64,000 nucleotides of DNA from Corynebacterium pelargi (GCF_014635485.1 NZ_BMCX01000001.1:62001-126000), one strand, 5' to 3'; positions 1 through 8,322 are shown, counted from the first letter of the stretch. The notes: generated from the sequence alone by a model not told the origin. Made by a program: numbers and translations.

Positions 1-2291
1 GCGCCCGCACGACGTCCGAGCTCAACCACAGCACGGGGAAGGGGGAGATGCTCTGGGTTGGCCTCGGCGGAATTGCCGAACATGCGGTTGATGCAGGCTG
101 GGAAGTACACCGCGGTGGCTCCCTCAGCAGTGGTGTGTGGCAAGGCCTGAGCGGGCAAGGGCAGAGGGCCAGGCACGCTTGGAAGCACATCGGGGTTGAT
201 GACATTGCGGCCAATACGGGCGGCTAGATCAAGGGTGGGGGATCCAAGGACCTTGGCGCTGACCAGGCCACCGCGAACCAATTGTTCCACTACAGCCCAT
301 TTCTTCGCGCCACTTAGGGCCGTTTTTGCCGCAATGGGTGAGGCCTGGGCCTGCCGGAACTGCTTCATCACCTTGCCGGTATCGATGCTCACTGGGCATG
401 CAATTGCGCAGGAGCTATCGGCTGCGCACATATCAATGCCGTCGTATTGGAACTGCTCTTGCAAGGTGGCAAGCAGGGGAGAACCGGGAGCTTGGCGCGC
501 CATTTCTCGGCGCAGCACGATGCGCTGGCGTGGGGTGATTGTGACGTCTCTGGAGGGGCACACAGGCTCACAGAAGCCGCATTCCACACAATCGTTGATC
601 TCGTCTTCTACCTTCGGAAGGCTCTTGAAATGCTCAAGGTGGAGGTGTTGATTGCGGGTGAGCTTAATATCTGGTGCCAACACACCTGCGGGGTCGATCG
701 CCTCTTTTACTTCCCACATCAAATCCCAGGCACGCTGACCCCATTCGCGCAGCAAAAACGGAGCCATATTCACACCAGTTCCGTGCTCTGCTTTGAGCGA
801 TCCTTGGTACTTATCAATCACGATGGCGCTCATGCGATCGAGGAATTCGGCGTAGCGTTCGCGATCTTCTTGTTGTGCCAGATTCGGCAGTAGGAAGAAG
901 TGCAGGTTGCCAAAGGCAGCGTGGCCCATCACCATTTCCGGATAGCCGAACTCTGCAAGCAAATCGAGCAGATCTGCGGCGCCATCACCGACTTGTTCTG
1001 GCGGGAAGCAGACGTCTTCGGTAATCATCGCGGTGCCTTGGGGTCTGTTGGATCCAAGCAGCCCGAAGAGTCCATTTCGGATCTGCCATGCGCCACGCAT
1101 GGCGGCTTCGCTGCGCTCAAAGTTCAAAGGAGATAACAGCTCAGCACCTTCGAGAGCTTCGGTGGTTGCGGCGATGCAGGCCTCAAGCTCTTCAGCATCG
1201 CGTCCACCAAGTTCCACCAACAACGCCGCGGCCTGTGGCGGCAGGTCTGCCCATGCTGGATCCGCGGCAGGGAAGTTGCCTACGGCCTTTTGCATGACGG
1301 GTGCGACCAGTAATTCACATGCCAATGCACCTGCTTGCATAATGGGGGCGACAAATCGTGCTGCATCGCGAAGATCCGGCAGCATCACCCAGGCCATGGC
1401 CTTGTGCTTGGGTAAGGCAACGGTGTTGATCGTTGCCTCGGTGATAGCCCCGAAGATGCCTTCGGAGCTAATCATGAGTTTATTGAGGATCCGCACGGGG
1501 GATTCTTCGTCGATAAATGCATCGAGGCGGATGCCATTGGTATTGCGGATGGAGAATTTCTTCTTAAGCAGCTTGCACAGCGCCTCATCGCTGCGGATCT
1601 CATCGCGAATACGCACTAATGCCGCATGCAGCGCCGGTTCTTTTGCGGCGAATGTTTCATCACTTTCGCTGGTATCGACGATATTGCCACTAGGGAGCAC
1701 CACACGCATAGAGGCAACGCTGTGGTAGCTATCGCGTTCGACGCTGCAGCGCATGCCACCGGCATTATTGGCGAGCACGCCGCCGATGGTGGCAACGGCA
1801 GTCGATCCGGGATCAGGGCCGAGCATCACGCCGCTTCGAGCCAGCACCGCTTGCGCATCGCCAAGGATTACGCCCGGCCTGGCCCAGAGCTGAGCGCCTT
1901 GATTGAGCACACGCATGCCGGTGAAATGCCGTTTGAGATCAACCAGAATGTCCTCAGTGGCTGCTTGGCCGTTGAGGGATGTACCGGCCGCGCGGAACGT
2001 CATGGTGCGGTGATGCTTCTTGGCATAGCGCATCAATGCGGAAATATCGGCCTCACTGCGCGGTTGTACGACCACTGCAGGGATACGCCGATAGGGTGAG
2101 GCATCGGAAGCATAGGCGATAAGATCGCTTGCCCGGCCAAGCACCTGGTCTTTGCCAAGCAGTGCTTCGAGCTCGCTCAAAAGCTTCGCATCGCTGCCGT
2201 GGCGCAGCGAGCTTGGGGCTGCATCGGGTTCGGGGTGAGAACCTACTGGTTGGCCGATGGTGGATGGCTTTGGGCTGAGCAAGCGTTTCAT
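1..2291 (-). CDS. FAD-linked oxidase with 4Fe-4S and CCG domains (GlcD/D-lactate dehydrogenase-like), 3' end cut by window edge
   Basis: About 763 codons are visible before the gene runs off the left edge. An N-terminal FAD-binding (PCMH) region contains the family-like stretch DPGSTAVATIGGVLANNAGG. A FAD-oxidase C domain with GHAAFGNLHF and KAEHGTG follows. Two ferredoxin-like clusters come next: CVECGFCEPVCP near residue 568 and CAADSSCAIACP near 620. A CCG-type segment (YFPACINRM, near 727) begins just before the edge. This order is typical of large actinobacterial membrane-associated 2-hydroxyacid oxidases that pass electrons from D-lactate or glycolate to quinone; the exact substrate cannot be told. 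The ATG at 2291 was chosen because it is the first start in frame. A DtxR-like box lies 38-56 bp upstream. Confidence 0.85.
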   Translation of the reverse strand, partial: MKRLLSPKPSTIGQPVGSHPEPDAAPSSLRHGSDAKLLSELEALLGKDQVLGRASDLIAYASDASPYRRIPAVVVQPRSEADISALMRYAKKHHRTMTFRAAGTSLNGQAATEDILVDLKRHFTGMRVLNQGAQLWARPGVILGDAQAVLARSGVMLGPDPGSTAVATIGGVLANNAGGMRCSVERDSYHSVASMRVVLPSGNIVDTSESDETFAAKEPALHAALVRIRDEIRSDEALCKLLKKKFSIRNTNGIRLDAFIDEESPVRILNKLMISSEGIFGAITEATINTVALPKHKAMAWVMLPDLRDAARFVAPIMQAGALACELLVAPVMQKAVGNFPAADPAWADLPPQAAALLVELGGRDAEELEACIAATTEALEGAELLSPLNFERSEAAMRGAWQIRNGLFGLLGSNRPQGTAMITEDVCFPPEQVGDGAADLLDLLAEFGYPEMVMGHAAFGNLHFFLLPNLAQQEDRERYAEFLDRMSAIVIDKYQGSLKAEHGTGVNMAPFLLREWGQRAWDLMWEVKEAIDPAGVLAPDIKLTRNQHLHLEHFKSLPKVEDEINDCVECGFCEPVCPSRDVTITPRQRIVLRREMARQAPGSPLLATLQEQFQYDGIDMCAADSSCAIACPVSIDTGKVMKQFRQAQASPIAAKTALSGAKKWAVVEQLVRGGLVSAKVLGSPTLDLAARIGRNVINPDVLPSVPGPLPLPAQALPHTTAEGATAVYFPACINRMFGNSAEANPEHLPLPRAVVELGRRAG

Positions 2292-2328
2292 GGTGTTTAA
2301 GGTAATCAGCCCCAGCGCCTCACGCTGC

Positions 2329-2347
2329 CTTGCCTAGCCTAACCTTA
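2329..2347. promoter_or_regulatory. Candidate DtxR (iron regulator) box
   Basis: The minus strand reads TAAGGTTAGGCTAGGCAAG, which matches about 15 of 19 positions of the DtxR/IdeR consensus TWAGGTTAGSCTAACCTWA; the left half is perfect and the right half degenerate. It overlaps the ltrA stop codon and sits upstream of the Fe-S oxidase start at 2291. Iron control of an enzyme with two Fe-S clusters would make sense, but this is inference from the motif alone. Confidence 0.45.
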
Positions 2348-3493
2348 GTGCTTGGTAGTGCTGGGTGCGCGTAGCTCCGCTTCAGTGCGAACGAGCAGAT
2401 AGATCAATACCGCCATCACCGCTGCGATGCCCCACACCGGCAAGAGTAATGCGAGCAAGGCTGCTAGGGGAATAGCCCACTGGAGGGTAGTTGGGGTTTG
2501 GCCTCGAAGGAGCAATGCCCAAACACCGAGCAGGAACACGGCCACCGGGATACCGACGGCGAGGTTGGATCCGAGAAAGCCAAGTTCGCTGTGACTGCTC
2601 AGATATCCCACCTGGGTTTCGATGCCCGCCGATACGGCTCCGGCGGCTGCAAAGATAAAGGCATGGCAGTACCCATAGCGAAGTGCGCTCGAAAGCCCGC
2701 GGATCTGCTTGTGGTGTGCTGGCCAAAAATAGACCCACCACATGCCGGCTGCAATGACAAAGCCGGCTACTGCAAGGCTCAGTAACGTCGCCATGTGCTG
2801 TTGTTCTTGAATAGCATCGGCGATGGCGTGGGCTGAACCGAGCAGGGATTCGCCAAGCAAGATGATGGTGAAAAGCCCATAGCGTTCTGTGATGTGGTGG
2901 GGATGCCACGTGGTTCGCCCTGCGCGCTCAGCAAAGACCGGAATGCAAAGTTCTAGTGCCATGAGCAGGAAGAACACCGGGACGCGGGTATGCTCTGGGA
3001 TAAACGCCCAGGCCACCCATAGGATTTGGGCGAAGGTCAGCCCGGCGGCATAGGTTTTGGCCGCCTTTGCTGCATCGCCTCCGCATTGTGATGCACGCAA
3101 CCATTGGCTTACGAGGGCAATGCGCATGATCACGAAGCCGATGATGGGAATAAGAAGGTTTTCTCCGTCAAAGAAAGCTTGAGATCCCACAGCGAGTACG
3201 AGCACGCCGAGCATCTGCACGAAGGTTAAGGTGCGAAAGAGCCAGTCGTCGTTATCAAAGGAGGTAGAAAACCAGGTGAAGTTCATCCAGGCCCACCAGA
3301 TGCACAAGAACACCATGACAAAGCCGATCACTCCGTGAAGGACGTGGCCTTCGATGAGGGCGTGATGGAAATGTCCGCCGCCGATTGAGATGGCGATGAC
3401 GAAGACGAGATCAAAGAAGAGTTCGAGGGGTGTGGCCGTGCGGTGAGCTTCCTTTGGATCGCGAGCTCGCATCGGCTTGAGGTAGTGGATCAC
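2345..3493 (-). CDS. ltrA: Low temperature requirement protein A (LtrA) family membrane protein
   Basis: 382 aa with many hydrophobic segments. It carries the family's N-terminal HRTATPLELFFDLVFV signature and a central ERYGLFTIILLGESLLG segment, both characteristic of LtrA proteins. The family was named from a Listeria cold-growth mutant; its biochemical function is unknown. The GTG at 3493 is preceded 7 nt upstream by a TACACT -10 hexamer (3501-3506), which suggests a leaderless mRNA. An internal ATG at 3472 is the alternative start. The gene reads toward the Fe-S oxidase, with the DtxR-like box straddling its stop codon. Confidence 0.85.
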   Translation of the reverse strand: MIHYLKPMRARDPKEAHRTATPLELFFDLVFVIAISIGGGHFHHALIEGHVLHGVIGFVMVFLCIWWAWMNFTWFSTSFDNDDWLFRTLTFVQMLGVLVLAVGSQAFFDGENLLIPIIGFVIMRIALVSQWLRASQCGGDAAKAAKTYAAGLTFAQILWVAWAFIPEHTRVPVFFLLMALELCIPVFAERAGRTTWHPHHITERYGLFTIILLGESLLGSAHAIADAIQEQQHMATLLSLAVAGFVIAAGMWWVYFWPAHHKQIRGLSSALRYGYCHAFIFAAAGAVSAGIETQVGYLSSHSELGFLGSNLAVGIPVAVFLLGVWALLLRGQTPTTLQWAIPLAALLALLLPVWGIAAVMAVLIYLLVRTEAELRAPSTTKH

Positions 3494-3551
3494 GCTGGCA
3501 AGTGTATCCGGGTTCTAGTCTGAGCGGGCATCGCCAGCGATCTATTTTGAC

Positions 3552-3565
3552 ATAATGTACATTAT
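3552..3565. promoter_or_regulatory. Perfect 14-bp palindrome, operator-like
   Basis: ATAATGTACATTAT is a perfect inverted repeat with no spacer. It lies in the AT-rich gap upstream of ltrA, about 45 bp before the proposed ltrA -10. Flanking TTGAC and GGACAA add partial symmetry. The size and form fit a binding site for a dimeric regulator, but no specific regulator can be named. Confidence 0.4.
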
Positions 3566-3612
3566 CGGACAATTAACGCTGGTTTGGTGCGAGATGGGCC
3601 TATAAGAATGGA

Positions 3613-3643
3613 TTAAGGGGCAACCAAGTGGTCACCCCTTTAA
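3613..3643 (-). terminator. Hairpin downstream of the yceI operon
   Basis: AAGGGG (3615-3620) pairs with CCCCTT (3635-3640), and an inner ACC/GGT pairs across an AAGT loop. It begins a few bases after the stop of the 57-aa membrane protein and is a plausible end of that operon. The run of T after the stem is short, so confidence is moderate. Confidence 0.4.
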
Positions 3644-3645
3644 CG

Positions 3646-3819
3646 TCACTGTGACGTTTCCTTATGTGTATAGGCCTTCTTCAGTTGCACCGCGGTGATA
3701 ATCAAGAACACCACCGTCAACGCGAAGAGCCACCAGATGGATTGGAAGGCGCAAAAGATCGCCCAGATCACCAAACCTACGGTACGAAACCATAGCGCCG
3801 GCAACATCTTTTCACTCAT
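3646..3819 (-). CDS. Small two-helix membrane protein, 57 aa
   Basis: A short gene whose ATG (3819) overlaps the yceI stop codon by 4 bp (ATGA), the arrangement of translational coupling. The protein MSEKMLPALWFRTV... has two hydrophobic segments (about residues 8-25 and 28-45) rich in Trp and Phe, and ends in a charged tail KKAYTHKETSQ. I do not recognise the family. Its coupling to a membrane-anchored YceI protein suggests an envelope role. The stop lies inside an odd 17-bp inverted repeat (3642-3658). Confidence 0.7.
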   Translation of the reverse strand: MSEKMLPALWFRTVGLVIWAIFCAFQSIWWLFALTVVFLIITAVQLKKAYTHKETSQ

Positions 3820-4508
3820 GACTTCTCCAAGGTAAGCAAGACGTTCACATCGCCTTCCTCGGCGATCTGTGCTGCCACAAACTCAGGGCTTTCCACGCCG
3901 AAGTCATTGCGATTGATCCTGATGGTCGTAGAGATAATGATCTTGTCTCCATCGCGGACCACCTTGAAGGTTGGATCAACGTCTTGAGACTTGCCCTTAA
4001 TGCTTAAGGTGCCTGGGATCTTCAGCTCGGACACGTTGGCCTGATCGTCGACGCCCGAAAGATCCACCGGCCCTGCAACCTCATAGGTTGCCTCCGGGTG
4101 CTCATCAGTCTTGAAGATCTTGGTGCGCACGTTGATATCACGCTTTTCCACGTCGGTCGATACTTGTGTCATATCAACAACAAAACGGCCGGATACAAGC
4201 TTCTCATTTTCAACAGTCGCTTGGCCTTCAACGTGCGTGGTTGAGCCCGAGGTCACCTTATCTTCCGCTGGCAAAGATTCTTCGAAGGTAAAGCCAACAG
4301 AACTATGGTTAGGCGCCTGCCCATACACCACGTGCCACACACCATTGACGTCGGTGGTTGCGGGCTTAGCCTTCGAGGCATCAAGCTCTTCAGTTTTAAT
4401 GCCGGGGCCGGTAAAGAGCTGGTAAAGCACCAGACCTACAGCAAACAGGGCTAACACAACAATGGCGATCACCATCGTGATCACCACGGACTTGCGCCTT
4501 TTTTCCAT
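3816..4508 (-). CDS. YceI family protein with N-terminal membrane anchor
   Basis: 230 aa. A basic start (EKRRKSVV) is followed by one transmembrane helix at about residues 7-28, then an extracytoplasmic YceI-type beta-barrel domain with GVWHVVYGQAPNHSSVGFTFEE, VDMTQVSTDVEKRD and IRINRNDFGV. YceI proteins bind long-chain or polyprenyl-type lipids in several bacteria; here the ligand is unknown. The ATG at 4508 has a GGGAAG ribosome site close upstream and starts just before the membrane helix, so I prefer it to the ATG at 4535, which would overlap the upstream gene. It is the second gene of a three-gene operon. Confidence 0.85.
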   Translation of the reverse strand: MEKRRKSVVITMVIAIVVLALFAVGLVLYQLFTGPGIKTEELDASKAKPATTDVNGVWHVVYGQAPNHSSVGFTFEESLPAEDKVTSGSTTHVEGQATVENEKLVSGRFVVDMTQVSTDVEKRDINVRTKIFKTDEHPEATYEVAGPVDLSGVDDQANVSELKIPGTLSIKGKSQDVDPTFKVVRDGDKIIISTTIRINRNDFGVESPEFVAAQIAEEGDVNVLLTLEKS

Positions 4509-4518
4509 GACTTCCCTA

Positions 4519-4845
4519 CTACCTCGTTTGTTCAATCTGCTTAGCTAAGCTGACCAACTCATCGCATAATGCCGATAGCTCCTCAGAGCTTGCACCCTCT
4601 TGTGCCGCCGTCGCAATATCCTCGGCTGCACAGCGAAGCTCGAAAAGAGCATCTTTCAGGCCTGAAGCCTTCTGTGCCGAGAGCACCACTGCGTCAACCG
4701 GCAAGCGTTGCCCTTGCCTACCACTTCGCTGCTCATACGCCCTTTGGCGGCATGCATGGCTGCAATATTTTCGACGCCTGCCACGCGAATTTGGTTCCAT
4801 TGGCTTTGCGCACCAAATACAAGTGGCATCTTTTTGGGGTGACAT
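4519..4845 (-). CDS. Small Cys-cluster (zinc-finger-like) protein, 108 aa
   Basis: The N-terminus carries CIWCAKPM (CxxC, residues 9-12) and, after a basic loop, KYCSHACRQRAYEQR (CxxxC near residues 28-32), a likely four-cysteine metal site. RYCS-x-ACRQRAY elements are common in small actinobacterial nucleic-acid-associated proteins. The C-terminal half is predicted helical and acidic. A TAAAGT -10 hexamer (4855-4860) ends 9 nt before the ATG, suggesting a leaderless mRNA. It heads the operon with yceI and diverges from rbpA. The function is unknown. Confidence 0.75.
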   Translation of the reverse strand: MSPQKDATCIWCAKPMEPNSRGRRRKYCSHACRQRAYEQRSGRQGQRLPVDAVVLSAQKASGLKDALFELRCAAEDIATAAQEGASSEELSALCDELVSLAKQIEQTR

Positions 4846-4868
4846 TGCTTATCAACTTTAGCGCGTCC

Positions 4869-4901
4869 GGGAACAAAGTGTGTACGAACGTGCGTTATAG
4901 T
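4869..4901 (+). promoter_or_regulatory. rbpA promoter region with SigH/SigR-like and SigA-like elements
   Basis: GGGAAC (4869-4874) and CGTT (4893-4896) are spaced GGAA-N20-GTT, the layout of ECF SigR/SigH promoters. A TATAGT hexamer (4896-4901) overlaps it and could serve the housekeeping sigma. In Streptomyces rbpA is known to be transcribed partly by SigR, so a stress promoter here is plausible; the assignment is inference. Confidence 0.45.
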
Positions 4902-4943
4902 AAAAGATCTTAATGCCAGTCGAGGAAAGGACTGACCAACACT

Positions 4944-5336
4944 ATGGCAGATCGTGTACTACGCGGCAGCCGCATGGGTGCAGTGAGCTACGAAACTGAT
5001 CGAGACCACGACCTCGCACCACGTCAGATGGTTCGCTACAAAACCGACGCAGGCGAAGTTTTCGAAGTTCCTTTTGCCGATGACGCCGAAATCCCGAACA
5101 CCTGGCTGTGCAAGAACGGCCAGATGGGCATGTTGGTGGAAGGTGAAGGCATCGAGGCCAAGCCAGCCAAGGCGCCTCGTACGCACTGGGACATGTTGCG
5201 CGAGCGTCGCAGCATCGAAGAACTCGACGTGCTTCTAGAAGAGCGCATCGAGCAGATCCGCAAACGTCGCCGTGATGCAGTGCGTCTGCTGAAGCAACAG
5301 CAGGAAGAGGCAGAGGCGGAGAAATCCAAGGAGTAA
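4944..5336 (+). CDS. rbpA: RNA polymerase-binding protein RbpA
   Basis: 130 aa, the usual size for this actinobacterial protein, which binds RNA polymerase and the principal sigma factor and stabilises open complexes. It has the N-terminal tail with RVLRGSRMGAVSYETDRDH, the core domain (YKTDAGEVFEVPFADDAEIPNTWLCKNG), a basic linker and the sigma-interacting helix RTHWDMLRERRSIEELDVLLEERI. One Cys is visible in the core (WLCKNG). The purine-rich AGGAAAGGA upstream supports the ATG at 4944. A Lys/Glu/Gln-rich tail closes the protein. A perfect hairpin follows. Confidence 0.97.
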   Translation: MADRVLRGSRMGAVSYETDRDHDLAPRQMVRYKTDAGEVFEVPFADDAEIPNTWLCKNGQMGMLVEGEGIEAKPAKAPRTHWDMLRERRSIEELDVLLEERIEQIRKRRRDAVRLLKQQQEEAEAEKSKE

Positions 5337-5367
5337 CCCGCTTCTACTCCATCATCTGAAACCAAGA

Positions 5368-5406
5368 CGGCAATGCCGCCTGCGGAATCCGCAGGCGGCA
5401 TTGCCG
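5368..5406. terminator. Perfect 18-bp stem terminator between rbpA and ppm
   Basis: An 18-bp perfectly complementary stem (5368-5385 with 5389-5406) closes on a three-base loop AAT. It lies between the convergent rbpA and ppm genes, so it can serve both strands. There is no clear T run on either side, which makes it an I-shaped hairpin. Confidence 0.75.
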
Positions 5407-5423
5407 TGTTCAGCGCTCGTAGT

Positions 5424-6227
5424 TTAGATCATCCACTTCTTGCGAAAACGCGCGATCTCATGTTTGGCTAGGCCGCCAACCACCTGGGCAAAGTGTTGTG
5501 CCTGTTCAGCGCGGTGCTGAACGCCCCATTTGGTCACCTCAGCCAAGGAATCTTTGACAAAGCTGCCATCGAGTTTCGACTCACCAATCTCGCGCTCAGT
5601 GAAGGTGATCGGAACTTCGCGGACATCAAAATCGGCTTGAATCACGCGGAAAGCAACTTCCACTTGGAAGATATAGCCCGCATTCGAAAGTGCATCCAGG
5701 TCTAGGTATTCGAGCACTTGGCGTCGAAAAGCTCGATAGCCAGCGGTCATATCCTTAATGCCGCCACCGAGAGCCAGGGAAATATACAGATTGCCGCCCT
5801 TAGACAGCAACCAGCGCTGCTTAGGCCAATTCACCACTTCCCCACCGGGGATATAGCGAGAACCGATCACCAAATCAGCGCCATCATCGATCTGTTCGAG
5901 CAGCAAATGAAGCTGCTCAGGGGCGTGGGAACCATCGGCGTCCATCTCACAGAGCACCTGATAATCGCGCTCCAGGCCCCAGCGGAAGCCGGCCATATAG
6001 GCCCCACAAAGCCCGCCTTTGCCCTCGCGGTGCAACACGAAGATGTGATCGTCGTGCTCGGCCAGGGAATCAGCAGCTTCGCCGGTGCCATCCGGGCTGT
6101 TGTCGTCGACGATGAGCACATCCACCTCAGGGTTTGCCTCACGCACACGCGAAGTAATCAGCGGGAGATTCTCCAGCTCATTGTAGGTGGGAATGATCAC
6201 CAACGTGGCGTCACTGGGTTTGCTCAT
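5424..6227 (-). CDS. ppm: Polyprenol monophosphomannose synthase (Ppm1 catalytic domain)
   Basis: 267 aa GT2 glycosyltransferase. VIIPTYNELENL opens the nucleotide-binding fold, DDNSPDGTGE and EMDADGSHAP (DxD-type metal site) follow, and the ALSNAGYIFQVE/FTEREIGESKL segments match dolichyl-phosphate mannose synthases. It makes polyprenyl-phospho-mannose, the lipid sugar donor for lipomannan and lipoarabinomannan elongation and protein mannosylation. No membrane domain is attached. The ATG at 6227 overlaps the lnt stop by 4 bp (ATGA), so I prefer it to the upstream ATG. In Mycobacterium tuberculosis the Lnt-like and Ppm domains are fused in one protein; here they are separate but coupled. Confidence 0.93.
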   Translation of the reverse strand: MSKPSDATLVIIPTYNELENLPLITSRVREANPEVDVLIVDDNSPDGTGEAADSLAEHDDHIFVLHREGKGGLCGAYMAGFRWGLERDYQVLCEMDADGSHAPEQLHLLLEQIDDGADLVIGSRYIPGGEVVNWPKQRWLLSKGGNLYISLALGGGIKDMTAGYRAFRRQVLEYLDLDALSNAGYIFQVEVAFRVIQADFDVREVPITFTEREIGESKLDGSFVKDSLAEVTKWGVQHRAEQAQHFAQVVGGLAKHEIARFRKKWMI

Positions 6228-7747
6228 CGGCGGTTCCTGCTCCTTGTCAACCATGGAATACACAGACAGATAGCACCTATCATAACTAACCCAAGTTCTA
6301 TTCCGCGGCCGATATGCACCGCAGGCGTCAGTGTGTTGCGTAACGGTACTTGTTCAATTAACACAGCCTGCTCAAAGATCCTGCTCTGCTGCACTACCGA
6401 GCCATCTGGTTGCACGATGGCAGAGACACCACTGGTGGCCGGCACCACCACCGCGCGGTCGAGTTCCAGGGCACGCATTCGGCTCATGGCCAATTGCTGG
6501 TAGGTCATATCACTAAAACCGAAGGTGGCGTTGTTCGTCGGTGTTGCCAACAGTTGGGCACCTGCCCTGACGGCATCGCGGCCTGCAGCATCGAAGGCAA
6601 CCTCATAGCAGGTCGCAATACCAATGGCGATGCGCTTTCCAAGCAACGCCGCATCCACGTGGATCACGCCATCGCCATCGCCCGGTTTAAAATCACCGGC
6701 CAGATCCACTTTCTCGGAGAACAAGCGGAAGAAATCACGCCACGGCATCCACTCGCCAAAAGGCTGCAGATACTTCTTATTGTGATACTCCCCCGGGTTG
6801 CCTTCGGCATCGAAAGCTACCACCTGGTTGCGGGCACCAACGTCATCCCTGGTGACAGCCCCCACCACCACCGGTGCTTGGACTTCGGCGACGGCATCCC
6901 CAATGAGCGCCGATGCCCGGGGATCAGCGAAGGGATCAACATCGGCAGAATTTTCCGGCCAGATTGCCACATCAACGGGCTGATCAATGCCCATGGTTGC
7001 CTTGGCGTGATTTTCTAACACAGCCATGCGCTGAGCATTAAAGTCCAGACCCAAACGCGGCACATTGCCCTGCACCGCAGCAACAGTCACAGTATCCAGA
7101 TCATCGGCACGCTCTGGTCGAATCATCGGCCAGGCACTTAGCAATAGCAACACCGCAACAACGCCACCGAGCATCTGGAAGCGTCGTGGCTGCGCGAAAA
7201 CCGCTCGAACACCCTTCCAGATACACGCACCCAACACCGCCGTTGTGGCACTGACCAATGCTGGGCCACCAAGCGGGGCAAGATATGCCACCGGGCCGTC
7301 AATTTGGCCCCAGGCCAAGCGCACCCATGCGAAACCACCGAAGGGGACGTGGGAGCGGACGAACTCGACCAGCATGTACACCATGGCAAAGGCTAGAAAG
7401 CCTCCGCGAAGTTGCAGCACAGCGGGTGCCACCGCGCCAAGCACGAGAGAAAAGAGGCTTAAAAACACACACAGTGCCAGGTAGGGGCCGATGCCCACGA
7501 ACTCGCCGATCCAGGGCAACAGCAGCACGTAGAGCACCATCGCGTGGCAAAAACCCATCAATGCGCCCACACGCCAGGTCGCCTGGTACACGCTGGCAAT
7601 TAGCAGCGCGATGCCCAGCAGTGCTGCCCACCACCAGCCTAAAGGCTCATAGGAGGCGTAGATGCAGACCCCGGCGAGGGCACTGCAGATGATGCGCCAA
7701 AGAATGTTCAGCACGGGTGCGGTGCTAAGAGAGTTGTTAGCGCTCAC
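6224..7747 (-). CDS. lnt: Apolipoprotein N-acyltransferase
   Basis: 507 aa. About six N-terminal membrane helices (roughly residues 15-210) precede a nitrilase-type domain. The catalytic Glu-Lys-Cys set is visible in context: IWPENSADVDP, NKKYLQPFGEW and IATCYEVAFD. The enzyme adds a third acyl chain to the N-terminal cysteine of lipoproteins; several lipoproteins are expected in this lineage, including LppL in this window. The start is GTG at 7747 and overlaps the fxsA stop by 11 bp, suggesting an fxsA-lnt-ppm operon with coupled translation. Confidence 0.93.
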   Translation of the reverse strand: MSANNSLSTAPVLNILWRIICSALAGVCIYASYEPLGWWWAALLGIALLIASVYQATWRVGALMGFCHAMVLYVLLLPWIGEFVGIGPYLALCVFLSLFSLVLGAVAPAVLQLRGGFLAFAMVYMLVEFVRSHVPFGGFAWVRLAWGQIDGPVAYLAPLGGPALVSATTAVLGACIWKGVRAVFAQPRRFQMLGGVVAVLLLLSAWPMIRPERADDLDTVTVAAVQGNVPRLGLDFNAQRMAVLENHAKATMGIDQPVDVAIWPENSADVDPFADPRASALIGDAVAEVQAPVVVGAVTRDDVGARNQVVAFDAEGNPGEYHNKKYLQPFGEWMPWRDFFRLFSEKVDLAGDFKPGDGDGVIHVDAALLGKRIAIGIATCYEVAFDAAGRDAVRAGAQLLATPTNNATFGFSDMTYQQLAMSRMRALELDRAVVVPATSGVSAIVQPDGSVVQQSRIFEQAVLIEQVPLRNTLTPAVHIGRGIELGLVMIGAICLCIPWLTRSRNRR

Positions 7748-8261
7748 CGGAGGTGCCGAAATCCTCAGGCCTGACGTTGTCTGTCCAGTGCTTCAAGGAC
7801 TGCTCGTCTAAGGTCGGGGCATCCTCTTTGGCATCAACGACCCGAGGATCGAAGCTGCCGTAGCTGGCGCGCTGACGGTAGGCATTGGTGGCCTCGAAAG
7901 AGCGAACACCGAGATCTTCCACCTTGGCGCGCAGCTTCTTTGCCAAGGATTTGCGCACGACTGCTCGCGTGGGCGGAATGATGAGCAACAGGCCCAACAC
8001 GGTGGTGACGAACCCAGGCATGGCCACGCCCATCGCACCGGCTGCGGTGAGTCCGATATCGCCGGCGGCTTTGCCAGGGCCTTCCTTGCCAGAAGCAAGC
8101 TTTCGGGCAATGCCACGCATCTCGAAGGCCGCCAGGAATAAGCCGAGGAAGAAGCACAGGATCAGCAGCAATAGTGCTGTTCCGACCCCGAGCCATTTGG
8201 CCACGGCCCAAAAGGCCACGGCCTCAATCAACATGTACGGCAGTGCGATGAATAAAGGCAT
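7737..8261 (-). CDS. fxsA: FxsA family membrane protein
   Basis: 174 aa from the ATG at 8261. MPLFIALPYMLIEAVAFWAVAKWLG is the characteristic FxsA N-terminus. A second helix (ALLLLILCFFLGLFLAAFE) and a third (MPGFVTTVLGLLLIIPPTRAVVR) follow, then a soluble tail of about 70 residues. In E. coli FxsA relieves F exclusion of phage T7; in actinobacteria the role is undefined. A TAGGGT hexamer (8269-8274) ends 7 nt before the ATG, which favours this start over the upstream TTG and implies a leaderless operon head. It overlaps lnt downstream. Confidence 0.85.
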   Translation of the reverse strand: MPLFIALPYMLIEAVAFWAVAKWLGVGTALLLLILCFFLGLFLAAFEMRGIARKLASGKEGPGKAAGDIGLTAAGAMGVAMPGFVTTVLGLLLIIPPTRAVVRKSLAKKLRAKVEDLGVRSFEATNAYRQRASYGSFDPRVVDAKEDAPTLDEQSLKHWTDNVRPEDFGTSGER

Positions 8262-8322
8262 GGCCACTACCCTACTCAAAGCTGTTTTCGGGGTGTGGAG
8301 CCAAGCCTTTTTCTGTGTCGTT

